Assembly (NCBI GenBank): GCA_903916675.1
Contig: CAIWXQ010000001.1
Coordinates: 64,217-128,216 of the forward strand
DNA length: 64,000 nt
Reading direction: 5' to 3'
From: an uncultured bacterium
Lineage (GTDB): Bacteria; Verrucomicrobiota; Kiritimatiellia; RFP12; CAIWXQ01
Numbering within the stretch: position 1 is the first letter of the stretch; each line of letters opens with the position of its first letter. The position numbers and the translations under genes are program-made. Positions 54,655-62,894 of the stretch are shown in pieces. The notes below the pieces were generated by a model. That model saw nothing but the letters and a program-made list of their open reading frames with translations. It was not told where the DNA came from and did not search any database.

Positions 54655-56469
54655 TCAACCGCCACCACTCCGACCTAGTCTGCCAGCCAATTGGTTGTAT
54701 TTCAGCGCCTTCTCCGGTTGTTTCGCCGCAGTGTAGAACTCGGCCAGCATATTCGCCAGGGAGCACAGCGCCTTCTTGCGGAACGGATCGTCCTGCATGC
54801 CGTTCGACAACTGGGCGTTGCAGATCGCGTCAATGCAGCTCAGCATGTCGGCTTCACCATGCGCCTGCTGGGCGGCCGCGAATGCGCGCATGGCTAGCTT
54901 CTCGAGGACTGGCAGCTGGTCGCCGAAATCCTGCAGCGCCTTCTTGTACACGCTCAACACCGCGTTGGTCTTGCCCGCGTGCTGGAGCAGGCCCACGTGG
55001 CGGTCGATGGTCTTCAGCACCAGGTCGCTCCGGTCGCTTGCCTTCATGCGGCTGATTTCACTGCGCAAGGATTGGAGAATCTCATCTACGCCCGCCTCGT
55101 CGAGCAGGACATCCGCCTCGATCGAGTCTGCCTGCGCCTGGAAGTCGGGATAATTCTTGAACGCGCTGCGGAAAGTCTGCAACACACTCCGCCATTCACC
55201 CTTGGTGGTTGGTGCGGCTTTCAGGGAATCCAACAGGGAATTCCAGACGTCCGGGCGACAGGGTGCCAGTTCCACTGCTGTCCGGAACAGAACCAGCGCT
55301 TGTCGGCGGTCCCTTCGATCCTGAAAGATCTGTCCCATCCAGTGCAGGCGCGTGGCCAGTAGATATTGTGACGAGAGCTGCTGGGTGTCGACCAGCAGAC
55401 TCAGCGACTGTTCCGTAATGTAGCGCCGCGAGAGCGGCTCGCAGGTGTACCCCGTCACATAGCGGTCGTCTTCGAAGCGTCCGGCGGACATGTTCCACTC
55501 GAAGGGGGCCGTCAGATAGCCGAACCAGGCATGCCCGCCTCGCTCCCCCTCGCCGACGAGTGGCATGGCGGGAATGCCGTTGGCCTTGGCGCTCATGGCC
55601 GCGAAGTGTGCGCGCTCCAGACACACGCCGCCGACGCGCTGCAGTTCCTCCAGCGTGTAGGTGGGGTGAATCTGCGCACCCTTCAGCGCCTGGTCCATCC
55701 GGTAGGAGACCATTTCGTACGCCTTCTGCCATTCGCTGCGCGCCAGACGCACGTGCTCCTGCGCCCAGGCGAGATCCGTGTCCGGCACCGGCGCGTCCAC
55801 CACCCACACCAGTTCCCACGTTGGCAGGTGCGTCAGGTCGATTTTCAGGCGGTTGCGCGCGGCCGAGTTGCGGAAGAACAGATAGCGGGCCACGAGATCC
55901 ACTGTGCCAGTCGGGCTGATGTGGCTGTCGAACGCCATCGGTTTGTCGAAGACCAGGGCGCAGGCCAGCCCCAGGCTCCAGTATTTGTCCCACGTGTTGG
56001 TTTCGCAGGCCCGCAGGCGTGACCAGTTGGTCAGCACGCGCGATCCCTTGTTTTGCGGTCGGATGGTCGTCAGGCAAGACCGCAGGGCTTCCTCATTTCG
56101 CAGCAGCCAGCGCAGGAAAGGCGCGGCATTGGTGGTGGCTTGGTTCTGAAAGGAGGTCACCGTGGTGGGCCCGACGCGTTGGAGGAAAACGGCCTGCGCC
56201 AGGGCCAGGTTCATCCGCTCGTCGCCCAGCATCTGATTCCAGCGGGCGCGCAGGGTGGGGGCATTCTGGGCTGCTGCCGTGTTGGTCAGCCCGGTTTCGA
56301 CATAGTCGAGATGGCGCGCCCAGGAGCCGTCGCGGATGGCGGTTTCCACGGAGTTGCTGAGGTCTGCGGTCGTGTATGGCGTGACCAGCAGTTGCCCCAG
56401 GCAGTCCAGACGCAGCCCGAATAGCAGCACGCCGGCCAGCAGCAGCGAACGGCAGAATGCAGCATGCAT
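54655..56469 (-). CDS. Exported transglutaminase-like/TPR protein
   Basis: This 604-residue protein has a signal peptide (about residues 1-25, SLLLAGVLLFGLRLDCLGQ). Around residues 275-320 is a transglutaminase-like (cysteine protease fold) core: RVGGVCLERAHFAAMSAKANGIPA, with the catalytic Cys, followed by GGHAWFGYL with the His. The C-terminal half is helical and repeat-rich (VLFRTAVELAPCRPDVWNSLLDSLKAA, NAVLSVYKKALQDFGDQLPVLEKLAMRA, EKALKYNQLAGRL), probably TPR or similar. It may cross-link or cleave peptides in the envelope; inference only. Confidence 0.7.
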   Translation of the reverse strand: MHAAFCRSLLLAGVLLFGLRLDCLGQLLVTPYTTADLSNSVETAIRDGSWARHLDYVETGLTNTAAAQNAPTLRARWNQMLGDERMNLALAQAVFLQRVGPTTVTSFQNQATTNAAPFLRWLLRNEEALRSCLTTIRPQNKGSRVLTNWSRLRACETNTWDKYWSLGLACALVFDKPMAFDSHISPTGTVDLVARYLFFRNSAARNRLKIDLTHLPTWELVWVVDAPVPDTDLAWAQEHVRLARSEWQKAYEMVSYRMDQALKGAQIHPTYTLEELQRVGGVCLERAHFAAMSAKANGIPAMPLVGEGERGGHAWFGYLTAPFEWNMSAGRFEDDRYVTGYTCEPLSRRYITEQSLSLLVDTQQLSSQYLLATRLHWMGQIFQDRRDRRQALVLFRTAVELAPCRPDVWNSLLDSLKAAPTTKGEWRSVLQTFRSAFKNYPDFQAQADSIEADVLLDEAGVDEILQSLRSEISRMKASDRSDLVLKTIDRHVGLLQHAGKTNAVLSVYKKALQDFGDQLPVLEKLAMRAFAAAQQAHGEADMLSCIDAICNAQLSNGMQDDPFRKKALCSLANMLAEFYTAAKQPEKALKYNQLAGRLGRSGGG

Positions 56470-56682
56470 AGCGCGAGTATAATCGCAGCCAGGCCCGGCC
56501 GCCAGTCGGTTGTTGCCGCAGCACGCATTCCCTCTGTAACGGGAACAGCCCCGGCGGGCTTGTCCCGCCGGACCGAAAGTTCGGGGAAAAGGTATGGGGT
56601 CCGCCTTTTCTCCCGCACACTCTCACACGCAGGGAGAGACTGCGGGGGTCGCCGCCCCCATTACTGCGAAGCCCGAAAACCG

Positions 56683-56711
56683 TTGACGCTCTTTCGGTGC
56701 CACCGTACGCT
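56683..56711 (+). promoter_or_regulatory. Promoter of the DUF2157 operon
   Basis: TTGACG (56683-56688) and TACGCT (56706-56711) have an ideal 17-bp spacer and lie 27 bp before the start codon. The rest of the gap (56470-56682) holds a CCCCGGCGGGCTTGTCCCGC hairpin-like stretch and no gene. Confidence 0.55.
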
Positions 56712-56738
56712 GTCCGTAAATAAATGGGAGGGGGTATG

Positions 56739-58061
56739 ATGCGAAAAGAGGTCCAGTGGCTCTATCGGGAGTTGCCGCAACTGGAGGCACAGGGTGTTCT
56801 CACCTCCGGGACGGTCGCTCGGCTCCAGGCGTACTATGGCCCCGCCGAAGCGGCACGACCGCGATGGCTGGCGGTGGTTATTTTCGGTGTGCTCGGCGCC
56901 CTGCTGATCGGTGCCGGCATCATCTTGCTACTCGGACACAACTGGGATCTTCTGACGCGTCCGACGCGTGCCGTGCTTTCATTCCTGCCACTCCTGCTGG
57001 CGCAGGGTCTGTCCGGATGGGTCCTGATACGCCGGCAGCAGAGCTTGGCGTGGCGCGAGGGTGCTGCTGCCCTGCAGTTCCTGATGATCGGCGCCGGCAT
57101 TTCGCTGGTCGCCCAGACCTATAACATCTCCGGTGACCTGCCGCGTTTCCTGCTGACGTGGGCGATACTCGGCCTGCCGCTGGCCTACCTTCTCGATGCT
57201 GTGGTTCCTGCGCTGCTCTACCTCTGGGGGATCACCGAATGGGCTTGCCACCTGCGCATTACGGACGACTGCAATGCCGGCTACTGGCTGCTGGCGCTGT
57301 TGCTGCTCCCTCTGCTGGCCCGCTGGCTGCGTGCCGGCCGCTATCAGGTGCGCCCGACACTGCTTTTCTGGTTCCTTTGCGTCAGCCTGACCGTTGCGGC
57401 TGGCACAACCATTGAGCGCGTCCTGCCCGGGCTCTGGATTATCCTCTATTCCGGCCTATTTGCGCTGCTGTTCCTGGCTGGCGAGTTCTGGTTCCGCGAG
57501 GCCGACGGATTCTGGAACCGCCCGTTGCGTCACTTCGGCGCCGGCGGCGGACTGGTCCTCACCTTTCTGCTCACCTTCGAATGGCCCTGGAAGGAGATCG
57601 GCTGGTACTGTTGGCACTGGGAACGCTTCCACGGGGAGTGGTGGCGGGTGATGCCGGATGCCGTTCTGGGTAGCATGGTTCCCATCGCGGCCATTGTCTT
57701 GCTGGTCACAACGGTCCGCCGCCGCGCATCGCTTGGCCTGCTACTGGGAATTGCCCCGATCCTGGCCGCCCTTGGCTTCAGCCTCGCCACCTTTGAGTTC
57801 TCGTTTGTTGCGGCCTGGATTTTCGACATCTACCTCCTGGTCACCAGTATCTGGCTGCTGGTCACCGGCATCCGCAGCGGCCGCCAGGGACAGATGAACG
57901 TCGGGCTGCTGGCGCTCATGGCGTTGCTCGTCGCGCGGTTTTTCGATTGCGATCTCTCCTTCCTGCTGCGCGGCCTTCTCTTCATTGCGCTCGGGATCGC
58001 GTTCCTTGTCGCGAATCTCGTCATGCTGCGCCGAAAGGGGGCAAATCATGAGCAGGCGTAA
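56739..58061 (+). CDS. DUF2157 membrane protein
   Basis: This 440-residue protein has an N-terminal DUF2157 segment (WLYRELPQLEAQGVLTSGTVARLQAYYG) and then about 10 to 12 transmembrane helices (LAVVIFGVLGALLIGAGIILLLGHNWD opens the first). The start at 56739 gives 7-nt spacing to GGAGG, with a neighbouring ATG at 56736. DUF2157 proteins nearly always sit with a GDYXXLXY protein, as here. The function of the pair is unknown. Confidence 0.85.
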   Translation: MRKEVQWLYRELPQLEAQGVLTSGTVARLQAYYGPAEAARPRWLAVVIFGVLGALLIGAGIILLLGHNWDLLTRPTRAVLSFLPLLLAQGLSGWVLIRRQQSLAWREGAAALQFLMIGAGISLVAQTYNISGDLPRFLLTWAILGLPLAYLLDAVVPALLYLWGITEWACHLRITDDCNAGYWLLALLLLPLLARWLRAGRYQVRPTLLFWFLCVSLTVAAGTTIERVLPGLWIILYSGLFALLFLAGEFWFREADGFWNRPLRHFGAGGGLVLTFLLTFEWPWKEIGWYCWHWERFHGEWWRVMPDAVLGSMVPIAAIVLLVTTVRRRASLGLLLGIAPILAALGFSLATFEFSFVAAWIFDIYLLVTSIWLLVTGIRSGRQGQMNVGLLALMALLVARFFDCDLSFLLRGLLFIALGIAFLVANLVMLRRKGANHEQA

Positions 58062-58608
58062 CTGGCTCCTGGCGGCTTTTGTGCTCATCGCCGCGGCGCA
58101 ACTGGCCGCACCGGCCTGGATGATCTTCTCGCGCGAACGAACCCTGCATGCCGGAAAGGTGTTCAAGTTCCGCACCCGCCCCATTGACCCGGTGGATGCG
58201 TTTCGCGGCCATTACGTCTGGCTGAACCTGGAGCCCAATGAAATCAAGGTGGCAGATTCTTATGTCTGGCACGGCGGCCAGAAAGCCTTTGCCGTGCTGG
58301 ACATCGACACCAATGGGTTCGCCATCGTGAAGCGCCTTGAGCATGCCATGCCGGCGGATGAGCCTGCCGTTGCAGTGGAGACCGGTTGGGCGTACAAAGG
58401 AAAAATGCACATCCAGTGGTCCGGACTGGACCGCTATTACATGGCCGAGGAGAAGGCTCCGGCCGCAGAACGCGCCTACCGGGAGCATTCCCGGGCAACC
58501 AACCACACTTGCCATGTCACGGTCCGGGTTAATGGCCCGCAGGCCGCCCTGGAGGAACTCTTCATCGAAAACCAGCCCGTCCGCGAGTGGCTGCGCCAGC
58601 ACAAATAG
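58048..58608 (+). CDS. GDYXXLXY-domain protein
   Basis: This 186-residue protein has one N-terminal transmembrane helix (NWLLAAFVLIAAAQLAAPAWMIF) and an extracytoplasmic domain. The family's GDYXXLXY motif appears as RGHYVWLNL (DPVDAFRGHYVWLNL, about residues 45-60), so Asp is replaced by His and the final Tyr by Leu. It overlaps the DUF2157 gene by 14 bp and is surely co-expressed. A two-component membrane unit of unknown function. Confidence 0.8.
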   Translation: MSRRNWLLAAFVLIAAAQLAAPAWMIFSRERTLHAGKVFKFRTRPIDPVDAFRGHYVWLNLEPNEIKVADSYVWHGGQKAFAVLDIDTNGFAIVKRLEHAMPADEPAVAVETGWAYKGKMHIQWSGLDRYYMAEEKAPAAERAYREHSRATNHTCHVTVRVNGPQAALEELFIENQPVREWLRQHK

Positions 58609-58688
58609 GCACAACCACGCCAGCAGCCGCGCCTTGAGATTGCATTCCCGCACCCTGCACCGTACCATGTTGACTTTTCGCCAACAGA

Positions 58689-58712
58689 ATCGCGGCGCCA
58701 TGGCGCCGCGAT
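58689..58712. repeat. 24-bp perfect palindrome in the leuS leader
   Basis: The two 12-bp arms (ATCGCGGCGCCA / TGGCGCCGCGAT) meet without a loop, 13 bp before the leuS start. This can be a dimeric protein site or, as RNA, a hairpin that masks translation. No leader peptide or T-box was recognised. Confidence 0.8.
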
Positions 58713-58725
58713 AGCAGGTGTCTCC

Positions 58726-61230
58726 ATGCAGGAAAAGTATCCGTTTCACGAGATCGAACCCAGGTGGCAGGCCTTCTGGGACGAGCAGCGCGCCTTTGCG
58801 TGCGACACGGCCGATACCCGCAAGAAGTTCTACTGCCTGACCATGTTCCCGTACCCCTCGGGCAACATGCACGTCGGCCACGGCCGCAACTACATCATGG
58901 GCGACGTGCTGGCGCGCTACAAAAAGATGTGCGGCTTCAACGTCATGGCCCCCATGGGATGGGACGCCTTCGGCCTCCCCGCCGAGAATGCCGCCAAGAA
59001 GAATGGCACGCACCCCAAGACCTACACCTACGGCAATATCGCCCGCATGAAGGCCCAGATCCGCTCGTGGGGCGTGGGCTACGACTGGCGGCGCGAAGTC
59101 GCCACCTGCCACCCGGACTACTACCGCTGGACCCAGTGGGTCTTCCTGAAGTTCCTCGAGATGGGGCTCGCCTACCGCCGCGAGGCGCCGGTCAACTGGT
59201 GTGAACTCTGCACCACGCTCGCCAACGAGGAGGTCGCCGCGGACGGCACGTGCGACCGCTGCGGCCGCCCCGTCACCAAGCGCAACCTCCAGCAGTGGTT
59301 TTTCAAGATCACCGCCTACGCGCCGCGCCTGCTCGACGATCTCAGCCTGCTCGAAGCCTGGCCGGATAAGGTCCGCCAGATGCAGGCCAACTGGATTGGC
59401 CGCTCCGAGGGCGCGCGCGTTCAGTTTGTCGTGAGCGAGACCGGAGACCCGTGCCCGGTCTTCACCACGCGATCGGACACGATCTACGGCGTCACCTTCA
59501 TGGCCATCGCGCCGGAGCACCCGCTGCTTCAGAAGCTCCTCCCCGGGACGAAGAGCGAAAAGGAAGTCCGCGCCTTTATCGCGCGTCAGGCGCTCATCCC
59601 GGCTGCCGAGCGCGCCGCAGATGCCACGGCCAAGGAAGGGATTTTCAGCGGATTCCACGTCACCAATCCGTACAACGGCGACAAGGTTCCGCTCTGGGTC
59701 ACCAATTATGTGCTCATGGACTATGGCACCGGCGCGGTCATGGCCGTTCCCGCGCATGACCAGCGCGACTTCGCCTTTGCTGCCAAGTACCGCCTGCCAA
59801 TGCGCGTCGTGATCCAGAACCCGAAAGAGCCGCTGGCCGCGGATCGTATGACCGCCGCGTATGAGGACGACGGCGTCATGACCGCCTCCGCGCCGTTTGA
59901 CGGAAAACCGAACCGCGAGGCGCTGCGCGCCATCATCCAGCACGGCAAGGACCGCAACTTCGCCGATTTCACCACCAACTACCGCATCCGCGACTGGCTC
60001 ATCAGCCGCCAGCGCTACTGGGGCGCGCCCATCCCGGTGGTGCACTGCCCGAAATGCGGCATCGTTCCCGTGCCGGAGGATCAGCTCCCCGTACTGCTGC
60101 CGGATGACGTGGAGTTTCAGTCCGAGCGCGGTAACCCGCTCGCCAACCATGCAGGCTTTGTCAATACCACCTGCCCGAAGTGCGGCAACAAGGCCGAGCG
60201 CGAGACCGACACACTGGCGCAGTGGATCTGCTCCTGCTGGTACTTCCTGCGCTACGTCAACCCGCGCGACACCCGACAGCCGTTCGACAAGGCCGACGTC
60301 GCCAGGTGGCTGCCGGTGGACCAGTACATCGGCGGCGTGGAGCACGCCGTGCTCCACCTGCTCTATTCGCGCTTTGTGGTGAAGGTGCTGCACGACGCCG
60401 GCTGGTGCAGCTTCCCCGAGCCGTTCCAGGCGCTCTTCACGCAGGGGATGATCTGCAAGCGCGCCGACGACGGCAAGCTCTACAAGATGTCCAAGTCCAA
60501 GGGGAACATCGTCAGCCCGGACGAGCTGATCGCCAGCTACGGCGCGGACACGCTGCGCCTCTATACGCTCTTCATCGGCCCGCCGGAGATGGATGCCGAA
60601 TGGCAGGATGCCGGCATTCAGGGGCCCTACCGCTTCCTCGGCCGCCTCTGGCGCCGCGTCTGGGAGACGCGCGACCTGCTGCGTGAAGCCGCGGCAGCCC
60701 GGCCGGTGCTGGCGCAGATGGCGCGCCCGGAGCGCGACCTCTATCGTAAGCTGCAGCAGACCATCCGCGCGGTGACCGACTCCATCGAGAACGGCTTCCG
60801 CTTCAACACCGCCATCGCGCACACAATGGAGCTGATGAATGCGATCGACGACCTCAAGATCGCATCCGAAAGTTCCGCCCAGGCCAAGGCCGTCTACCGC
60901 GCCGCCATGGAGAAGATGATCCTGCTCCTCTCGCCGCTCGTGCCGCACATCGCGGAGGAACTGTGGGTCGAGCTCGGCCATCCGCCCGGCGTGATGCACG
61001 CGCCGTGGCCGGAGTGCGAGGAAGCCGCGCTCGCGGCCGACACGGTTGAGGTCGTGCTCCAGATCAACGGCAAGATGCGCGGCAAGATCGAGCTGCCCGC
61101 CGGCGCCAGCCGCGAGGAAATGGAAAAATCCGCCCTCGCCAACCCCCAGGTCCAGAAACACCTCGCCGGCCTCACGGTAAAGAAGATCATCGTGGTGCCG
61201 GGAAAATTGGTGAACGTGGCGGCTTCATGA
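58726..61230 (+). CDS. leuS: Leucyl-tRNA synthetase
   Basis: This 834-residue class I synthetase charges leucine tRNAs. The HIGH-type motif MFPYPSGNMHVGHGRN is near residue 50 and the KMSKS motif LYKMSKSKGNIVSPD near residue 588. The editing CP1 domain (about residues 225-400; TTRSDTIYGVTFMAIAPEHP and GTGAVMAVPAHDQRDFAFA) is present. The zinc-binding sets CELC/CDRC and CPKC are visible. The C-terminal anticodon domain ends with QINGKMRGKIELPAGASREEM. Length is normal. Confidence 0.98.
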   Translation: MQEKYPFHEIEPRWQAFWDEQRAFACDTADTRKKFYCLTMFPYPSGNMHVGHGRNYIMGDVLARYKKMCGFNVMAPMGWDAFGLPAENAAKKNGTHPKTYTYGNIARMKAQIRSWGVGYDWRREVATCHPDYYRWTQWVFLKFLEMGLAYRREAPVNWCELCTTLANEEVAADGTCDRCGRPVTKRNLQQWFFKITAYAPRLLDDLSLLEAWPDKVRQMQANWIGRSEGARVQFVVSETGDPCPVFTTRSDTIYGVTFMAIAPEHPLLQKLLPGTKSEKEVRAFIARQALIPAAERAADATAKEGIFSGFHVTNPYNGDKVPLWVTNYVLMDYGTGAVMAVPAHDQRDFAFAAKYRLPMRVVIQNPKEPLAADRMTAAYEDDGVMTASAPFDGKPNREALRAIIQHGKDRNFADFTTNYRIRDWLISRQRYWGAPIPVVHCPKCGIVPVPEDQLPVLLPDDVEFQSERGNPLANHAGFVNTTCPKCGNKAERETDTLAQWICSCWYFLRYVNPRDTRQPFDKADVARWLPVDQYIGGVEHAVLHLLYSRFVVKVLHDAGWCSFPEPFQALFTQGMICKRADDGKLYKMSKSKGNIVSPDELIASYGADTLRLYTLFIGPPEMDAEWQDAGIQGPYRFLGRLWRRVWETRDLLREAAAARPVLAQMARPERDLYRKLQQTIRAVTDSIENGFRFNTAIAHTMELMNAIDDLKIASESSAQAKAVYRAAMEKMILLLSPLVPHIAEELWVELGHPPGVMHAPWPECEEAALAADTVEVVLQINGKMRGKIELPAGASREEMEKSALANPQVQKHLAGLTVKKIIVVPGKLVNVAAS

Positions 61231-61460
61231 TTTCGTGGACGCGCGACGCCAAGCCTGGGAGCGCGGGCGTCTCGCCCGCACGGGCCTCGAAGATCGAGCG
61301 GCACAGGCAAGGGCAATCCATGCATTCGCCCCGCCGTGCAGGCAAACATTTTTCCGTCGTCCTGCTGTAAGAATCGCCCCCGCTTCTGCATAGTACAGGT
61401 AGAAGGGCATGGGCGCTCTTACGTGTCGTAGAGCGGGGTCATGCCAAAAACAGGCATGAC
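61231..61460. promoter_or_regulatory. ORF6N upstream region with a hairpin abutting the start codon
   Basis: The gap after leuS holds a GCGGGCGTCTCGCCCGC hairpin (about 61272-61289), likely dispersed. A perfect 8-bp inverted repeat, GTCATGCC (61438-61445) / GGCATGAC (61453-61460), ends exactly at the base before the ATG of the ORF6N gene. The latter is a good candidate for an operator or translational switch. Confidence 0.5.
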
Positions 61461-62024
61461 ATGAGCACGGAATTGACACCTGCCGAGCGCATCGAGACGA
61501 AGATTCTTCTGCTGCGCGGTCAGAAGGTGCTGCTGGATCGAGACTTGGCCGAATTATATGGCGTGCCGACCAAGGCATTGAAACGAGCGGTAAGAAGAAA
61601 TATTACCCGCTTCCCAGATGATTTCATGTTTATGCTCGATGGCGGAGAATTCGAGAATTGGAGGTGCCAATTTGGCACCTCCAATTCCGATCGCATGGGG
61701 TTGCGTTATGCTCCCATGGCCTTCACCGAACACGGGATCGCCATGCTTTCAAGCGTGTTGAACAGCGAGCGCGCCATCCAGGTGAATATCTCGATCATGC
61801 GGGCTTTTGCGCAACTGCGGGCGCTGCTGGCCACGCACGCCGATCTGGCGCGGAAACTGGAGGAATTGGAAAAGAACTATGATGCCCAGTTCCGCGTCGT
61901 GTTCGAGGCGTTGCGCCAGTTGATCGATCCGCCAGAACCGCCCCGCAAGCAGATTGGCTTTGGCGTGCGGGATCGGGGCGCGGTTTACCGGGTAAAACCA
62001 GGGAAAACTGGAATAGTGGCCTGA
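61461..62024 (+). CDS. ORF6N-domain protein (paralogue 1)
   Basis: This 187-residue DNA-binding-type ORF6N protein starts with the standard ELTPAERIETKILLLRGQKV and LDRDLAELYGV and continues with the conserved AFTEHGIAMLSSVLNSERAIQVNISIMRAF. The C-terminal half (about 120-165) is a predicted coiled coil (LARKLEELEKNYDAQF). ORF6N/KilA-N proteins are common in phages and mobile regions and are thought to act as antirepressors or regulators. The segment between the two conserved blocks (about residues 65-77) is encoded by a long palindrome. The upper part is nearly identical to paralogue 2. Confidence 0.9.
   Translation: MSTELTPAERIETKILLLRGQKVLLDRDLAELYGVPTKALKRAVRRNITRFPDDFMFMLDGGEFENWRCQFGTSNSDRMGLRYAPMAFTEHGIAMLSSVLNSERAIQVNISIMRAFAQLRALLATHADLARKLEELEKNYDAQFRVVFEALRQLIDPPEPPRKQIGFGVRDRGAVYRVKPGKTGIVA
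61655..61687. repeat. 33-bp near-perfect palindrome inside ORF6N paralogue 1
   Basis: Arms 61655-61670 and 61672-61687 are exact complements (core TGCCAA/TTGGCA), with a single T (61671) at the centre. It encodes ENWRCQFGTSNS. Its position is codon-exact with that in paralogue 2. Confidence 0.95.
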
Positions 62025-62041
62025 TTCTCGGATGCGTTTCA

Positions 62042-62581
62042 ATGAGCACAGAACTGACACCTGCCGAACGCATCGAGACGAAGATTCTCCTGCTGCGCGG
62101 GCAGAAGGTGATTTTGGACCGTGATTTGGCGGTACTGTATGGCGTGCCGACCGGGAATCTCAAGCGGGCGGTCCTGCGGAACGCGGAAAGATTTCCGGAA
62201 GACTTTATGTTTGTGCTTGATTCGCAAGAGGTTACAAACTTGATATGCCAAATTGGCATATCAAGTTCATCGTGGGGCGGAACACGTCACGCTCCCATGG
62301 CCTTCACCGAGCAGGGTGTGGCCATGTTATCGAGCGTGCTGAATAGTTCGCGCGCGATTCAGGTGAACGTCGCGATCATGCGGGCGTTTGTGCGGTTGCG
62401 GCAGATTCTGGCCTCGCATGCGGATTTGGCGCGCAAGCTGGACGAACTGGAAAAGAAATACGACGGCCAGTTCCGCGTCGTGTTCGAGGCGTTGCGCCAG
62501 CTCATGACGCCGCACGACGATCCGCCCCGATCGCGCATCGGGTTCGCATCGGATCACGCCACCTCATCGGCCGGCCAATAG
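62042..62581 (+). CDS. ORF6N-domain protein (paralogue 2)
   Basis: This 179-residue tandem paralogue, 17 bp downstream, has the same architecture: ELTPAERIETKILLLRGQKV, LDRDLAVLYGV, AFTEQGVAMLSSVLNSSRAIQVNVAIMRAF and the coiled coil LARKLDELEKKYDGQF. It carries the more common WGG form (SSSWGGTRHAPMAF), where paralogue 1 has SDRMGLRYAPMAF. Both genes keep intact frames, so both are presumably functional. Confidence 0.9.
   Translation: MSTELTPAERIETKILLLRGQKVILDRDLAVLYGVPTGNLKRAVLRNAERFPEDFMFVLDSQEVTNLICQIGISSSSWGGTRHAPMAFTEQGVAMLSSVLNSSRAIQVNVAIMRAFVRLRQILASHADLARKLDELEKKYDGQFRVVFEALRQLMTPHDDPPRSRIGFASDHATSSAGQ
62237..62267. repeat. 31-bp near-perfect palindrome inside ORF6N paralogue 2
   Basis: Arms 62237-62251 and 62253-62267 are exact complements around a single A (62252), with the same TGCCAA/TTGGCA core as paralogue 1. 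The outer arm bases differ from paralogue 1 in four pairs, each compensated. It encodes TNLICQIGISSS. Confidence 0.95.
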
Positions 62582-62603
62582 CCACGATCAGCGATGTCTT
62601 GCC

Positions 62604-62852
62604 ATGCGTAAGTTTTCCAAATCTTTTTTAAGACGCGACCAGAACCCTCCGTGTTCTCATCCGGACTCTGTGCCCGCTGTGTCCCTAACCCCGTCCATTC
62701 CCGCCCGTCTGCGCGCAGTGGCCGGGGAGGGGCGGAAGTTGCTGGACGCTGGATTCGGTCTGACGCCGCGCGAGCGTGATGGGGCGATGCTGGTGGCTGC
62801 GCTCTTCGTCTTCGGGATGGCGGTCTGGTGGCTGCGCTGGATGCTGCGGTGA
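62604..62852 (+). CDS. Small hypothetical protein with C-terminal membrane helix
   Basis: This frame encodes up to 82 residues. The first 20-25 codons run through family B-like repeat words (CTCCGTG, CTCTGTGCCCGCTGTGTCCC), so the true start is probably an in-frame GTG at 62670 or 62679. The C-terminal part (RKLLDAGFGLTPRERDGAMLVAALFVFGMAVWWLRWML) contains one membrane helix and is protein-like. I do not recognise a family. Confidence 0.4.
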   Translation: MRKFSKSFLRRDQNPPCSHPDSVPAVSLTPSIPARLRAVAGEGRKLLDAGFGLTPRERDGAMLVAALFVFGMAVWWLRWMLR

Positions 62853-62894
62853 TCGGCTCGCGCCGCACAACGCCATTCTGTGTCCGCATCTGCC

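Noticed and set aside
58021-61161. 1046-codon open frame on the minus strand across leuS
   Set aside because: It is the GC-rich antisense shadow of leuS, which has all family motifs; the antisense product has none.
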